Positions 17,403 to 26,077 of a DNA stretch of 64,000 bases are shown piece by piece. The position numbers and the translations under genes were made by a program. The stretch's first letter is position 1; each line of letters starts with the position of its first letter. The notes beneath the pieces are model-generated. The model was not told where the DNA came from. It made no database searches and saw only the letters and a list, made by a program, of their open reading frames with translations. Source of the DNA: Pyrococcus sp. ST04 (GTDB taxonomy: Archaea > Methanobacteriota_B > Thermococci > Thermococcales > Thermococcaceae); the NCBI RefSeq assembly GCF_000263735.1, contig NC_017946.1:289348-353347 (forward strand), written 5' to 3'.

Positions 17403-18707
17403 TCATGGATAAATTCTGGCAGGTGTTCTTGGGAAGAGTGCTGCCCATCTTATGTGGTCGAGCTTTAAGACCCATGCAACTAATCTCTCAACACCAAGTC
17501 CGAATCCACTGTGTGGAACGCTTCCGTATCTCCTCAAGTCGAGATACCACTCATAATCTTTTGGATCCATCCCTTCTTCTATTATCCTTTGGACTAGCTT
17601 ATCATAGTTATCCTCTCTCTCTGATCCACCTATGATTTCTCCATATCCCTCTGGGGCCAGCATGTCGGCTGCAAGAACTTTTCTTGGATCTTGTGGGTCT
17701 TCTTTCATGTAAAATGCTTTTATATGCTTTGGATATCCATAAACGAAGAAAGGTCTGTCAAATTCTTCTGTGAGAACTCTCTCTTCATCAGCTCCCATGT
17801 CGTCTCCCCATTCTATCTTTACACCCTTTTTCTGCAGTATTTCTATTGCTTCATCATAGCTAATTCTTGGAAATGGAGGTTCAGTGTTCTTTAGAGTTGT
17901 CAAGTCATCCCTAAACATTTCGATTTCTTTTCTTCTTAATTCTAGCGTTCTCTGAACCATATAGCTCACTAGCTCCTCCTCGACTTTCATAATGTCCCAG
18001 AGATCCATCCATGCCGCTTCAAGTTCTAGGTGCCAAAATTCTGTTAAGTGCCTTCTTGTTCTGCTTTTTTCGGCTCTAAAACTTGGGGTTAGGGACCAAA
18101 CCTTTTCAAGACCAAATATCGCCGCTTCAAGGTAGAGTTGAGCGGATTGGCTTAGGTAGGCGTATTTGTCGAAGTATTTTAGTTTGAAGAGTGTCGCTCC
18201 CCCCTCAACTGCTCCAGTTACGAGGATTGGGGGGAATACTTCGTGCCAGCCCTCTCTGAGTAGCCATTCTCTTGCGGCCATGATTAGGGTCTCTTTAACT
18301 TTCATTATTGCAGAAACCTTTGGAGACCTTATGTGTAGATGCCTATAATCTAAGAGAAGCTCGGGGCTAGCTTGATCGGGGTTTTCGGGAATTGGAAATT
18401 CACTTACTGTCTGTATAACTTCCAGTTTTTCCACGTGAACTTCTGCCCCTCCGGGAGCTCTCTCGTCTGCTTTGACGATTCCTTCAACTATCACACTAGA
18501 TTCTCTTCCAAGTTTCTTTGCTTTTTCAAATATTTCCTCTCCGACGACGTTTTTTGCTATTACAGTCTGGACTATTCCAGTTGAATCTCTTATCCAAAGG
18601 AATATTTTCTTTCCAACCCTCATGTTGCTGTAGACCCATCCGGCAAGTCTTACTCTTTGTCCATCGAGCTCTGGTTTTATCTCAGAGCAATAGGTTTTCT
18701 CTATCAT
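17403..18707 (-). CDS. asnS: Asparaginyl-tRNA synthetase
   Basis: A class IIb synthetase of about 434 residues. It has an N-terminal OB fold for the anticodon (VRLAGWVYSNMRVGKK), motif 2 (FRAEKSRTRRHLTEFWHLELE) and motif 3 (GFGLGVERLVAWV). The GGSEREDNYDKL segment and WYLDLRRYGSVPHSG favour AsnRS over archaeal AspRS. The start ATG 18707 follows AGGTGATAAAG; the GTG at 18716 overlaps this site. A strong TATA (TTATATATAAAAGG on the minus strand) lies about 45 bases upstream. Two small RNA genes lie further upstream on the same strand. Confidence 0.9.
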   Translation of the reverse strand: MIEKTYCSEIKPELDGQRVRLAGWVYSNMRVGKKIFLWIRDSTGIVQTVIAKNVVGEEIFEKAKKLGRESSVIVEGIVKADERAPGGAEVHVEKLEVIQTVSEFPIPENPDQASPELLLDYRHLHIRSPKVSAIMKVKETLIMAAREWLLREGWHEVFPPILVTGAVEGGATLFKLKYFDKYAYLSQSAQLYLEAAIFGLEKVWSLTPSFRAEKSRTRRHLTEFWHLELEAAWMDLWDIMKVEEELVSYMVQRTLELRRKEIEMFRDDLTTLKNTEPPFPRISYDEAIEILQKKGVKIEWGDDMGADEERVLTEEFDRPFFVYGYPKHIKAFYMKEDPQDPRKVLAADMLAPEGYGEIIGGSEREDNYDKLVQRIIEEGMDPKDYEWYLDLRRYGSVPHSGFGLGVERLVAWVLKLDHIRWAALFPRTPARIYP

Positions 18708-18745
18708 CTTTATCACCTGTGACCGTTACTTGGCATTATTGTTGG

Positions 18746-18760
18746 CCTTTTATATATAAG
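18746..18760 (-). promoter_or_regulatory. TATA box of asnS
   Basis: On the minus strand, CTTATATATAAAAGG is a near-ideal archaeal TATA box. It predicts transcription start near 18730, giving a leader of about 23 bases before ATG 18707. Confidence 0.7.
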
Positions 18761-18816
18761 TCCTTCGGTTTTTTATCGTAATTTGTCTAATTTTCCGAAA
18801 CAAAATTGTCAGAAAG

Positions 18817-18875
18817 AAGGTCAGCGAAGGGCGTGATCATCATCTATTCAGCAAAGCAAAAGTTCTTCATCCCTT
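18817..18875 (-). ncRNA. C/D box guide sRNA
   Basis: Read on the minus strand, the order is: C box GGGATGA (18873-18867), a 15-base guide, D' box CTGA (18851-18848), a 4-base spacer, C' box ATGATGA (18843-18837), a 12-base guide, and D box CTGA (18824-18821). Flanking AAGG and CCTT can form the terminal stem. These spacings are those of archaeal 2'-O-methylation guides. The D guide is complementary to CGAAGGGCGUGA and predicts methylation of the fifth base of that target. Its 5' end coincides with the 3' ACA tail of the H/ACA RNA, so the two are probably made as one precursor. The C box has G in place of the usual U at position 2. Confidence 0.75.
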
Positions 18876-18933
18876 GTAGGCCCGGCCGGAACCCCCGGTT
18901 CATGGATCCCCGGAGAGGGCGGGAGCCGGGCCC
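18875..18933 (-). ncRNA. H/ACA box guide sRNA with K-loop
   Basis: This is a GC-rich island in AT-rich surroundings. On the minus strand an 8-bp outer stem (GGCCCGGC with GCCGGGCC) is followed by U and an ACA box. Inside are a pocket and an upper stem (CUCCGG with CCGGGG), closed by GGAUCCAUGAA. That loop carries the same GAU...AUGA pattern as the K-loop of the structurally studied P. furiosus H/ACA RNA Pf9. The pocket strands (CCCGCC and UUCC) match GGAA-UU-GGCGGG in archaeal 16S rRNA, the target of the Arch915 probe. This predicts pseudouridine at the first U (E. coli 920 by my count). The unpaired U lies 14 bases from the ACA, as required. Confidence 0.8.
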
Positions 18934-18952
18934 ATGTGTTCATTTACATTTG

Positions 18953-18963
18953 AAAATATAAAA
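18953..18963 (-). promoter_or_regulatory. Promoter of the H/ACA-C/D sRNA pair
   Basis: The minus strand reads GCAAAGTTTTATATTTTC: a TATA box (TTTATATT) with a purine-rich BRE-like run before it. It sits about 26 bases upstream of the predicted 5' end of the H/ACA RNA at 18933. Confidence 0.6.
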
Positions 18964-19044
18964 CTTTGCGAAAGATGTAAATAGTTATTGGCTGTACTTA
19001 TTATGATAGAGGGCCTCTTCTTGGGGTCCTTGGAGGTGCTAAGT

Positions 19045-20085
19045 TTGAAAAAGTTGGCATTGTTAAGCTTGGCGATCGCTGTTCTAATGATCAGCGGTTG
19101 CCTTGGAGGTGGGGGGACTTCTACAATAGTTCCCTCTAGTAATGGAGAAGATGAGCAGTACACTCAAACAGAAACACCCGAAACGTCGGAGATCCCTACA
19201 GAAACTCAAACTCAAAGTGAAACCTCACAGGAAAAAGCTTCATGGGCTTCTCCCTGGGACATATCCTCCCCTATAACTGTTGATGGGAGATCATACAAGA
19301 TAGTGGCCATAAAGTATAGGTACAAAGTTAGACATCCTGATTCAGAGAAGGTTTTCGAGTACATAGTTGAGAAGAGAAAAAGCCAAACTGAGATAATGCT
19401 CTATGGTGGGGAATTAAATCTTGAGAGTGGCAATGTGGAAAAAGTGGAAATTGGAAAAGTGAAAGTCTATGAGTACTATACAAAATTAACTCCGGTCTCT
19501 GGAGAATTTGGTGATCCGGTAGAGTTCTATGTGTGGACATCTGATCCAAGTAGCGTTGATACGTACTTTGCTTATCCCGCCTCAATGACGTTGCTACTAG
19601 CACCAGGAGTTGTTGCAACAAAGGTTGCTAGTGGGGACAAGTTTTACATCTTCTACAATCCCCCAGGAATAGGGAACTATGATTATATGCCCTATACGGA
19701 GGGAAGTTTGGACTGGTTTAAGAACTCCAAGGATGTTGAGAGTTTGTACTTGAGCTTTATGGTCGTTACAACATTCCCATTCTGGGGAGCTTTGGAAGAG
19801 GATAATCTCTACTCTCCTCATGAGGAGTCCTATTCAGTTTTGGGGTTCTCTTATAACTATCGTGTGACTCCTGACTCTGAAGTGTCCATAAGTGAACATA
19901 CGTATAGAACTTCAAAGGTGGAGTGGACGTACTCTATTCCTGGAGGAGGGAACGGTAAGGGCTCTGCACTTATATCAGCCTCTCTTCCGATCCCAATAAA
20001 GCTTGAGGGAGTTTTTGTGTCTCCCCAGGGAGACGGGTGGTATCTTTCTATGGAACTCCTCGAGCTTGGCCTCGAGGAGGCCTGA
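19045..20085 (+). CDS. Secreted lipoprotein, function unknown
   Basis: A protein of about 346 residues. I place the start at TTG 19045, six bases after GGAGGTG. This gives a clean lipoprotein signal (MKKLALLSLAIAVLMISGC) with the lipobox Cys at residue 19. A Thr/Glu/Ser-rich spacer of about 50 residues follows, as in other Thermococcales surface proteins. The mature domain is mostly beta (for example YKIVAIKYRYKVRH), and no enzyme motif is seen. I do not recognise the family. It stands alone, divergent from the sRNA/asnS locus and convergent with aglB, which may glycosylate proteins of this type. Confidence 0.75.
   Translation: MKKLALLSLAIAVLMISGCLGGGGTSTIVPSSNGEDEQYTQTETPETSEIPTETQTQSETSQEKASWASPWDISSPITVDGRSYKIVAIKYRYKVRHPDSEKVFEYIVEKRKSQTEIMLYGGELNLESGNVEKVEIGKVKVYEYYTKLTPVSGEFGDPVEFYVWTSDPSSVDTYFAYPASMTLLLAPGVVATKVASGDKFYIFYNPPGIGNYDYMPYTEGSLDWFKNSKDVESLYLSFMVVTTFPFWGALEEDNLYSPHEESYSVLGFSYNYRVTPDSEVSISEHTYRTSKVEWTYSIPGGGNGKGSALISASLPIPIKLEGVFVSPQGDGWYLSMELLELGLEEA
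20056..20079 (+). terminator. 9-bp hairpin at the end of the lipoprotein gene
   Basis: CTCCTCGAG and CTCGAGGAG form a perfect 9-bp inverted repeat with a 6-base loop. It lies over the last codons of the lipoprotein gene. T-runs follow at 20089-20102 (CCTTTTTAAATTTTT). This looks like an intrinsic terminator, or an element that blocks read-through into the C/D RNA downstream. Confidence 0.5.
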
Positions 20086-20117
20086 ACCTTTTTAAATTTT
20101 TAAGAAAAGAAAAATGT

Positions 20118-20174
20118 GGGATGATGAATTTTTCCCTCACTCTGAGCTATGATGAGGAGCCGATGCTCTGACCT
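20118..20174 (+). ncRNA. C/D box guide sRNA, antisense to the 3' end of aglB
   Basis: On the plus strand: C box ATGATGA (20121-20127), a 14-base guide, D' CTGA (20142-20145), a 3-base spacer, C' ATGATGA (20149-20155), a 12-base guide, and D CTGA (20168-20171), then CC pairing with GG before the C box. All four boxes are perfect. A TATA-like TTTTTAAATTTTT lies about 25 bases upstream. The D guide predicts methylation of the U in AGCAUCGGCUCC. The D' guide can pair with GUGAGGGAAA, a segment I remember as highly conserved in 23S rRNA. It overlaps the last 35 or so bases of aglB on the other strand. Confidence 0.85.
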
Positions 20175-23070
20175 CAAGCATGACGTATTCCTTCTCTGCT
20201 ATGAAAACTGGTTCTACTCTTATTCCTCTGATTATAAGCTTGTCTCCGTATTCGGCTTCAAGTTTCTTCTTATAATCACTTATAACGTTCTCGGGCATCT
20301 TTGCTTCTACTGTTACTTCATTTTCCCCTTTATGCAGGCTTATTCCTGACTTGAGTTTAGTTATAAAGAACACGTCCATATGAGGCTCAAATGCTGCATT
20401 GTAGTCGTCGTTACTTGTTCCGGATTTTCTGACTAGGTATATGAAGGTGGCCCTGAGGTAGAGGTCGGCTTTGTAGTCTTTGTCAACACCAACTTTCAAT
20501 TCAAGTCTTCCTGATTCTCCATCATTTAGAACTCTAACTGGATTAGCTATCTTTCCATTAACCTTGGGTGGTGCTGTTAGGACTCCAACTGGGCCTTTTT
20601 GTACTAGGACAAACTTATACTTATCGGCATCTGGTAATGTGACGTTTACTGTTATTGGTGTTTCATTGAGATGGCTCATGTACTTAATCTCGCCGATCTT
20701 TATCCTCTGAATTGTCCTGTTGTCCTTAATTGCATCAATATAAAGGGTTGCGTTTTTTATATCCCTTCCAAAGGCTGAGATGTATAATTTTAATGTATGT
20801 TTGCCTGGGGATAGTGTAGTTATGGTTTTCCATGTTCCATTTGTGAATTCTTGAAGCTTGTATATTGCAAACGGTCTGAATTCGTAAATAACAACGTTTC
20901 CTTCCTGGTATACCATTTTGAAGTTAGAGAAAAGCTTATCAGTAAATCCGGGCTCTTTGGATGCCGGTATCCCATATGCAAGCTTCAGAAAGTTGCTTGT
21001 TGCTACCTTATAATATGAGATTACTCCTAAAGTTGGGGTTAAATAAACAACGAAGGGAAAGCTACCTCCGTTGGTACATGATCCTTGCCCTTTTACCTTT
21101 TTGTTTCCCGGTATGAAAACTGTCATCAACGGACTACATGTAGTTGATCCAATCGTTACTGTAACCTGGGAATTGTTGAGTACTTTTATGGAAACTCCAT
21201 TGTATGGGTTTATGTACTGCTCTCCGAATCTTGGAGCTAAAATAATTGTTGGGATGCTACCTCTTCCTTTTTCATCTCCACTGTATTCCCTCTTTGTTAT
21301 TGCCCCTCCAAGGTAACTTATTGCATTGAATTTGGCCCAATCGTTTAGGTAAACTATGAAGTAATTTAACTCCCAGCTTTCAAAATCAACTTCGCTGACA
21401 TTTCCATCTCTTGCGAGGAAGAGTGCGAGGATATGATCTCTATCCCTTGCATGACCTCCATCGGCACTTGCCCTTCTATTTCCAAGGAGGCTTGATTCTA
21501 TCCAGTATCCATAGTCCCACCAAGAAGTTGCGGTGGCATACTTTGGCGTGTTGTTCCTGAGCCATTTCAATGCCTGTTCCCATCCTGATGTTTCGACCTC
21601 TGTTTTGCTCATGGCCTTTGCACTCCTTGCAAGTACAGGACCGTGTGTTATTGGGATCAGTAGAATCATTATTGAGATAACAATTGCAAGGGCGGCTTTT
21701 ATTCCCACGTTCTCTTTCATCTTCTCTATAACTTCCAGACCATATCCAACAAGAATGCCTGCAAATAGGGCTATTGCATAACTTGCTAAGAATAGGAATC
21801 TGACAGCCAAGCTCATTAAGTATATTGACATGACATAGAATGTTATTCCAAGTAGTTCTTTATTTGGACTCTCGCTTTTGCTCCAAAGTCCTATTAGATA
21901 TAGACTAAGCATTATCAAGAATCCAGGTATGCTAAGGAAGAAGATTAGCCCATTCGCTTTTTCTACACCGTAGTAAAGCTTTATGTCCTGCATGCTTGTC
22001 TTTGCGAGCTCTTGAACAGTCTGGTATACTTGCGTTGATTGGTATGCTCCTCCCATAAGCCTAAAGAGCTTAGGGCCAACATATGCATAGGCTCCAGCAA
22101 ATCCTATGAGTACTATAATGGCAACTACAAGGAATCTATGCTTCTTGTCGGAGTAGTTCAAGAATTTTTCTCCATAAAGCATGACAATTGCTAGGAATAC
22201 GAGACCAAGGAACACTTCAAATGCGAACCTTATAAAGCTCTGAATCTTAGCAAGTCCAGGGATAGTTAGCAGGTAGCTGAGTATTAGAACTGAGACATAA
22301 GCGGGGTAAAATTCTTTGATGAACTTCTTTAGCTCGTCAATTTTTCCAAAGATAAAGAGGGCTATGGTCTGGAGAGATGCAAACCCTAGGAGTACCATTA
22401 AGCCAAAGGGAGAACCATTCCAGGCCATTGTGGAAAGTCCGGCTAGAATTACAAAAAGGGCTCCCCACACGGCTTTTCTCTTTATTCTAGCTTCTTCAAG
22501 GTAATACAACAATGCAACCATGGAGAAAACGAATAGCATCATAAATGGTCCGTCACCTCTAGCATTTCCCGAGAAAGTTCTTGAAAAGTTTGCCGTAGAC
22601 ACTGCTAGGATTGCAGCGGCCCATAGGCCTGCCCACTCATTGAGAATTTTCCTTCCTAAAAGGTATACACCAATAACACTTAGGAAGCCAACGAACGGAG
22701 GCCATAGCAAAAACGCTTGAAACTCGTTGTATCCAAAAGCTGAGAGAATCTTGTAAAATATGGCTGGGAGAATATATAGACCTAGAGGCTCGCCAATCAA
22801 GCTACCAAAGGGAGCATCTGACATTGGGTAGTATTTTGGTAGCCCCTCTTTTAGAACAAGCTTATAGATTTCATAGTGATAAAAAGTGTCTGGGTCTGGA
22901 AAATACTTACCGGCTGTTAAGTGTCTTATGTGGAAAGCATACCATGCGAAAATCAGCGTGACAATAAATGTTAATGCTAGTTTTATCTTTCCATAGTGTC
23001 TAGATATGTTTCCTATTTCTCTCTTTTCTTTTCTATCTTTCTTTTCTCTTTTAACTTCGACTTTTACCAA
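20137..23070 (-). CDS. aglB: Oligosaccharyltransferase AglB (STT3)
   Basis: A protein of about 977 residues that transfers lipid-linked oligosaccharide to Asn in N-x-S/T sequons on the outer face of the membrane. The N-terminal half has about 13 TM segments. A catalytic DxD lies in the first external loop (FPDPDTFYHYE), and SGNARGDGP follows. The soluble half begins near TSWWDYGYWIE, the WWDYG signature, and continues as a beta-rich domain. The length fits the long AglB-L group. I chose TTG 23070, five bases after GGGGTGA; the ORF reaches TTG 23091, overlapping glmS. With glmS just upstream it forms a natural operon: GlmS supplies amino sugar for glycan synthesis. Confidence 0.93.
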   Translation of the reverse strand: MVKVEVKREKKDRKEKREIGNISRHYGKIKLALTFIVTLIFAWYAFHIRHLTAGKYFPDPDTFYHYEIYKLVLKEGLPKYYPMSDAPFGSLIGEPLGLYILPAIFYKILSAFGYNEFQAFLLWPPFVGFLSVIGVYLLGRKILNEWAGLWAAAILAVSTANFSRTFSGNARGDGPFMMLFVFSMVALLYYLEEARIKRKAVWGALFVILAGLSTMAWNGSPFGLMVLLGFASLQTIALFIFGKIDELKKFIKEFYPAYVSVLILSYLLTIPGLAKIQSFIRFAFEVFLGLVFLAIVMLYGEKFLNYSDKKHRFLVVAIIVLIGFAGAYAYVGPKLFRLMGGAYQSTQVYQTVQELAKTSMQDIKLYYGVEKANGLIFFLSIPGFLIMLSLYLIGLWSKSESPNKELLGITFYVMSIYLMSLAVRFLFLASYAIALFAGILVGYGLEVIEKMKENVGIKAALAIVISIMILLIPITHGPVLARSAKAMSKTEVETSGWEQALKWLRNNTPKYATATSWWDYGYWIESSLLGNRRASADGGHARDRDHILALFLARDGNVSEVDFESWELNYFIVYLNDWAKFNAISYLGGAITKREYSGDEKGRGSIPTIILAPRFGEQYINPYNGVSIKVLNNSQVTVTIGSTTCSPLMTVFIPGNKKVKGQGSCTNGGSFPFVVYLTPTLGVISYYKVATSNFLKLAYGIPASKEPGFTDKLFSNFKMVYQEGNVVIYEFRPFAIYKLQEFTNGTWKTITTLSPGKHTLKLYISAFGRDIKNATLYIDAIKDNRTIQRIKIGEIKYMSHLNETPITVNVTLPDADKYKFVLVQKGPVGVLTAPPKVNGKIANPVRVLNDGESGRLELKVGVDKDYKADLYLRATFIYLVRKSGTSNDDYNAAFEPHMDVFFITKLKSGISLHKGENEVTVEAKMPENVISDYKKKLEAEYGDKLIIRGIRVEPVFIAEKEYVMLEVRASAPHHSSE

Positions 23071-23083
23071 AGATTTCACCCCC

Positions 23084-24880
23084 TTACTCAACGGTTACAG
23101 ATTTTGCTAAGTTCCTAGGTCTATCTGGATTATGACCCTTAATTACAGCTAAGTGATATGCTAATAACTGTAACGGAACAACATACACTATCGGTGATAG
23201 CTCTTCTGGAACTCTTGGCATTCTCAGAAAAACATCACTAACGTTAGACAGTCTGATATCGTCTCCTAGGGATATTATATGCCCACCCCTGGCCTTTGCT
23301 TCTTCTATATTGGAGAGCATTTTTTCAAACACCTTACCGCTAGGAGCAACAGCCACAACTGGGACTCCCTCTTCTATTAGGGCGAGGGGTCCATGTTTAA
23401 GTTCTCCTGCGGATAGTCCTTCTGCATGTACGTAAGCTATCTCCTTTATCTTAAGGGCTCCTTCTAAAGCAGTTGGGACACTTATCCCCCTTCCAATGTA
23501 GAAGAAGTCTCTCTTCCCCTTGAGCTCATGAGCAAGTGTTTTTATCTTTTCATCAAATTTAAGGACAGAATCTACTATCTCTGGCAGTCTTGGGATGTGC
23601 TTCTCTATACTTTGGACATCGATTCCAATTCTTTTGGCGAGGCTAAGTGATAGTAAAGTTAAAACAGTCAACTGAGTGGTGTATGTCTTTGTTGCGGCAA
23701 CTCCAATTTCTGGCCCTGCGTGGGTGTAGAGGGTCATGTCAGCGATCCTAGTAGCTAAGCTTCCAACGACATTAACTATTCCAACGACTTTGGCCCCTTT
23801 GCTCTTTGCTAACTTCATGGCTGCAACGGTATCTGCAGTCTCTCCACTCTGAGTTATGGCAATAACGAGCGAGCTCTCGTCGATGATATTTTCATATTCA
23901 TACCTGAATTCACTAGCGTCCTCCACTATGACAGGTGTTCTTCCCATCCTTTGAATCAGGTACTTGCCAACAAGCGCCGCATGATAGGATGTGCCCATTC
24001 CAATTATAATTATCCTCTCGTATTTGGATACCAACTCGGCGACTTTGTCAATTACCTCAATATTTCCATAAACGGCATCTTTTATCGCTCTTGGTTGCTC
24101 AAATATTTCTTTGAGCATAAAGTGCTCATATCCCCCTTTTTCAGCCATCTCCAATGTCCAAGATATTTCATGAACATGCTTAACCTTGGGCAATCCCGTT
24201 ACTATGTCCCTTATTTGAAACCAATCCTTATGCACAACTCCATATTCACCATCGTCTAAAAATACGGCCTTTCTAGTATGGGCTAAGAATGCTGGAATAT
24301 CACTGGCTATGAACATCTCTCCATTTCCTATTCCGATTATCAATGGACTATCTTTCCTTGCAATGTAAAGTCTCTCTGGATCATCTGCAAAGAGAACAAC
24401 AAGGGCATATGAACCTCTAAGCCTTAGTAGCGTCATCCTAAAAGCATCTTCAAAATTTTTGGTTATTCTCAAGTTCTCTTCTATTAGATGGGCAATAACC
24501 TCAGTATCCGTATCACTCTTGAATACATGCCCCTTTTTTAGCAGTTCCTCCTTTAGTTCTTGGAAATTTTCTATTATTCCATTGTGGACAACGGCAATTT
24601 TCCCTGTACAATCCGTATGGGGGTGGGCATTTATGTCGTTAGGAACTCCGTGGGTTGCCCATCTTGTATGACCGATTCCAATATTTCCAGGGAGTTCTTG
24701 TAATTTGAGCTTTTTAATGAGCTCATTTATTTTTCCGGCTCCTTTTTTGATGAATATCCTACCTTCATAACAAGTTGCAATTCCCGCTGAGTCATATCCT
24801 CTGTATTCCAACCTTTTCAATCCTTCGACAATAATCGGAGAAGCCCTTTTTGGGCCAATGTATCCAATAATACCGCACAC
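23084..24880 (-). CDS. glmS: Glutamine-fructose-6-phosphate aminotransferase
   Basis: A 598-residue enzyme that makes glucosamine-6-phosphate from fructose-6-phosphate and glutamine. The start codon is GTG followed by TGC, so after Met removal Cys is N-terminal and acts as the glutaminase nucleophile (CGIIGYIG). HTRWATHG and HNGIIEN are the glutaminase motifs. Two SIS sugar-isomerase domains follow ([13 protein letters not shown] and [17 protein letters not shown]), and the C-terminus ends in AKSVTVE, the invariant tail. It lies directly upstream of aglB. No glmS ribozyme-like leader is seen, as expected for an archaeon. Confidence 0.96.
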   Translation of the reverse strand: MCGIIGYIGPKRASPIIVEGLKRLEYRGYDSAGIATCYEGRIFIKKGAGKINELIKKLKLQELPGNIGIGHTRWATHGVPNDINAHPHTDCTGKIAVVHNGIIENFQELKEELLKKGHVFKSDTDTEVIAHLIEENLRITKNFEDAFRMTLLRLRGSYALVVLFADDPERLYIARKDSPLIIGIGNGEMFIASDIPAFLAHTRKAVFLDDGEYGVVHKDWFQIRDIVTGLPKVKHVHEISWTLEMAEKGGYEHFMLKEIFEQPRAIKDAVYGNIEVIDKVAELVSKYERIIIIGMGTSYHAALVGKYLIQRMGRTPVIVEDASEFRYEYENIIDESSLVIAITQSGETADTVAAMKLAKSKGAKVVGIVNVVGSLATRIADMTLYTHAGPEIGVAATKTYTTQLTVLTLLSLSLAKRIGIDVQSIEKHIPRLPEIVDSVLKFDEKIKTLAHELKGKRDFFYIGRGISVPTALEGALKIKEIAYVHAEGLSAGELKHGPLALIEEGVPVVAVAPSGKVFEKMLSNIEEAKARGGHIISLGDDIRLSNVSDVFLRMPRVPEELSPIVYVVPLQLLAYHLAVIKGHNPDRPRNLAKSVTVE

Positions 24881-24977
24881 TCTTTTCCACCATTTGGGGA
24901 CTATTTTAGAAACTTAAATATCTTATGAGGTTAAAATTAGATGAACAGATTTAAGGAGAAGAGGCGTAGAATAAAAT

Positions 24978-25036
24978 GGCGGGGATGAGCTGGATCCGAA
25001 CTGATTTAGGATGATGAGGGAGGTACAGCCTGAGCC
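24978..25036 (+). ncRNA. C/D box guide sRNA, antisense to the 3' end of the metalloprotease gene
   Basis: On the plus strand: C box GGGATGA (24982-24988), a 12-base guide, D' CTGA (25001-25004), a 5-base spacer, C' ATGATGA (25011-25017), a 12-base guide, and D CTGA (25030-25033). GGC before and GCC after form the terminal stem. Both guide lengths are exactly 12, the archaeal norm. Predicted targets are UUCGGAUCCAGC (D') and GCUGUACCUCCC (D). A TATA-like GATTTAAGG lies about 26 bases upstream. The RNA overlaps about 30 bases of the metalloprotease coding region on the other strand. Confidence 0.82.
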
Positions 25037-26061
25037 TTCAGAATTACGAATTTTCCTTCTCTTGCTATATTATACCTTGCTATCTTAACGCCGTAGGAAA
25101 GACTTCTTATTGCTTTTTCAAATTCCTCGCTAGCATCTTCTGAGGAAAACTCTACCTTCCAGAACAAGGTTAGATTTTTAGTCAGAACGAGCTTATCTCC
25201 ACTCCAGCTCTTTGCAATTTTCAGTGCTTCATTCCAGTCGTATACCTGCCATGCAATTAGGAACACATAATACGCTCCTAACGTGTCTTCAATTATTCCA
25301 CTCTCGTTAATAGTCACATTTTTGGGTGCCCATCCTTTTAGGTATAGCTCCGGAAACATGACAACTTTTGTTGAGGTTGGAGGATTTCTGTAGGCTTCAT
25401 TAACTAACTCCCACCCACCCTTTTGGTAAAGGAATTGAACGAACTTATCTCCAAAAACGTACGGAAACACATTTAGGCTCCAATATAGGTATCTTTTACT
25501 TATATTTGTAATTTTCACGATTTTTATCCCATTTCTCTTGCAAAACATATCTGCAACGAGGTCTGCATCCCCTTCAACTAGGGCTCTAATTGCTAATGTT
25601 TCATCCAGGGTACTTCCAGAATATGTGGCGTTTAGGTTTCTTTGAAGGATGTGCGTGAGCTCGTGTGCAGTTGCTCGTAGTGCAACGTCTCCCGACTCCA
25701 AGAAGTTCTCTCTAATTATATAGATTTTATTACCGACCGTTGCCGCTATCCATCTTGCTGTGTCCTCTTTCTCTTCTTTGTAGAGGCTTGCATCTTGGGG
25801 AAGGATGAACGTTATTTTATAAATCAGCTCCCACAGTTTCATTTCTTCCGTAGGTTTGGGAGGAGAGAACAGAAGTTTTGCTTCGTCCCGAGTGATTATT
25901 ATAACTTTTGGCCTTTCTTTGAATTGTAAACCCCTTATCTCCTGAACCTGTTCCTCAATGAATGTAATTTTCTTTAAGACTTCATCAGGAGGGGATATCG
26001 AGGAGAGAGATTGAAATAGGATTATAAAAATAAGAAGGGTGCAAATATATGTTTTCTTCAT
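25006..26061 (-). CDS. Secreted gluzincin-type metalloprotease, putative
   Basis: A 351-residue protein with an N-terminal signal peptide or anchor (KKTYICTLLIFIILFQSLSS). The zinc motif HELTH is followed about 24 residues later by ALVEGDAD, whose Glu would be the third ligand. This gives an HExxH-E layout, as in gluzincins. The rest is helical and lists no other known domain. It likely acts outside the cell or at the membrane. It lies downstream of psmB with a 16-base gap and on the same strand, so it is probably co-transcribed with the proteasome gene. Its 3' end overlaps a C/D sRNA on the other strand. Confidence 0.72.
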   Translation of the reverse strand: MKKTYICTLLIFIILFQSLSSISPPDEVLKKITFIEEQVQEIRGLQFKERPKVIIITRDEAKLLFSPPKPTEEMKLWELIYKITFILPQDASLYKEEKEDTARWIAATVGNKIYIIRENFLESGDVALRATAHELTHILQRNLNATYSGSTLDETLAIRALVEGDADLVADMFCKRNGIKIVKITNISKRYLYWSLNVFPYVFGDKFVQFLYQKGGWELVNEAYRNPPTSTKVVMFPELYLKGWAPKNVTINESGIIEDTLGAYYVFLIAWQVYDWNEALKIAKSWSGDKLVLTKNLTLFWKVEFSSEDASEEFEKAIRSLSYGVKIARYNIAREGKFVILKAQAVPPSSS

Positions 26062-26077
26062 GCTTTCAGGCTCCAGA

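Noticed and set aside
18871-18940. GC-rich island considered as a tRNA gene
   Set aside because: There is no D-arm/anticodon-arm/T-arm layout and no CCA-type acceptor. The single pocketed hairpin with ACA and K-loop fits an H/ACA RNA better.
18900-19163. Minus-strand reading frame of 87 codons over the H/ACA island
   Set aside because: It covers the structured RNA and the start of the lipoprotein gene on the other strand, has no ribosome binding site, and its protein sequence has no recognisable pattern.
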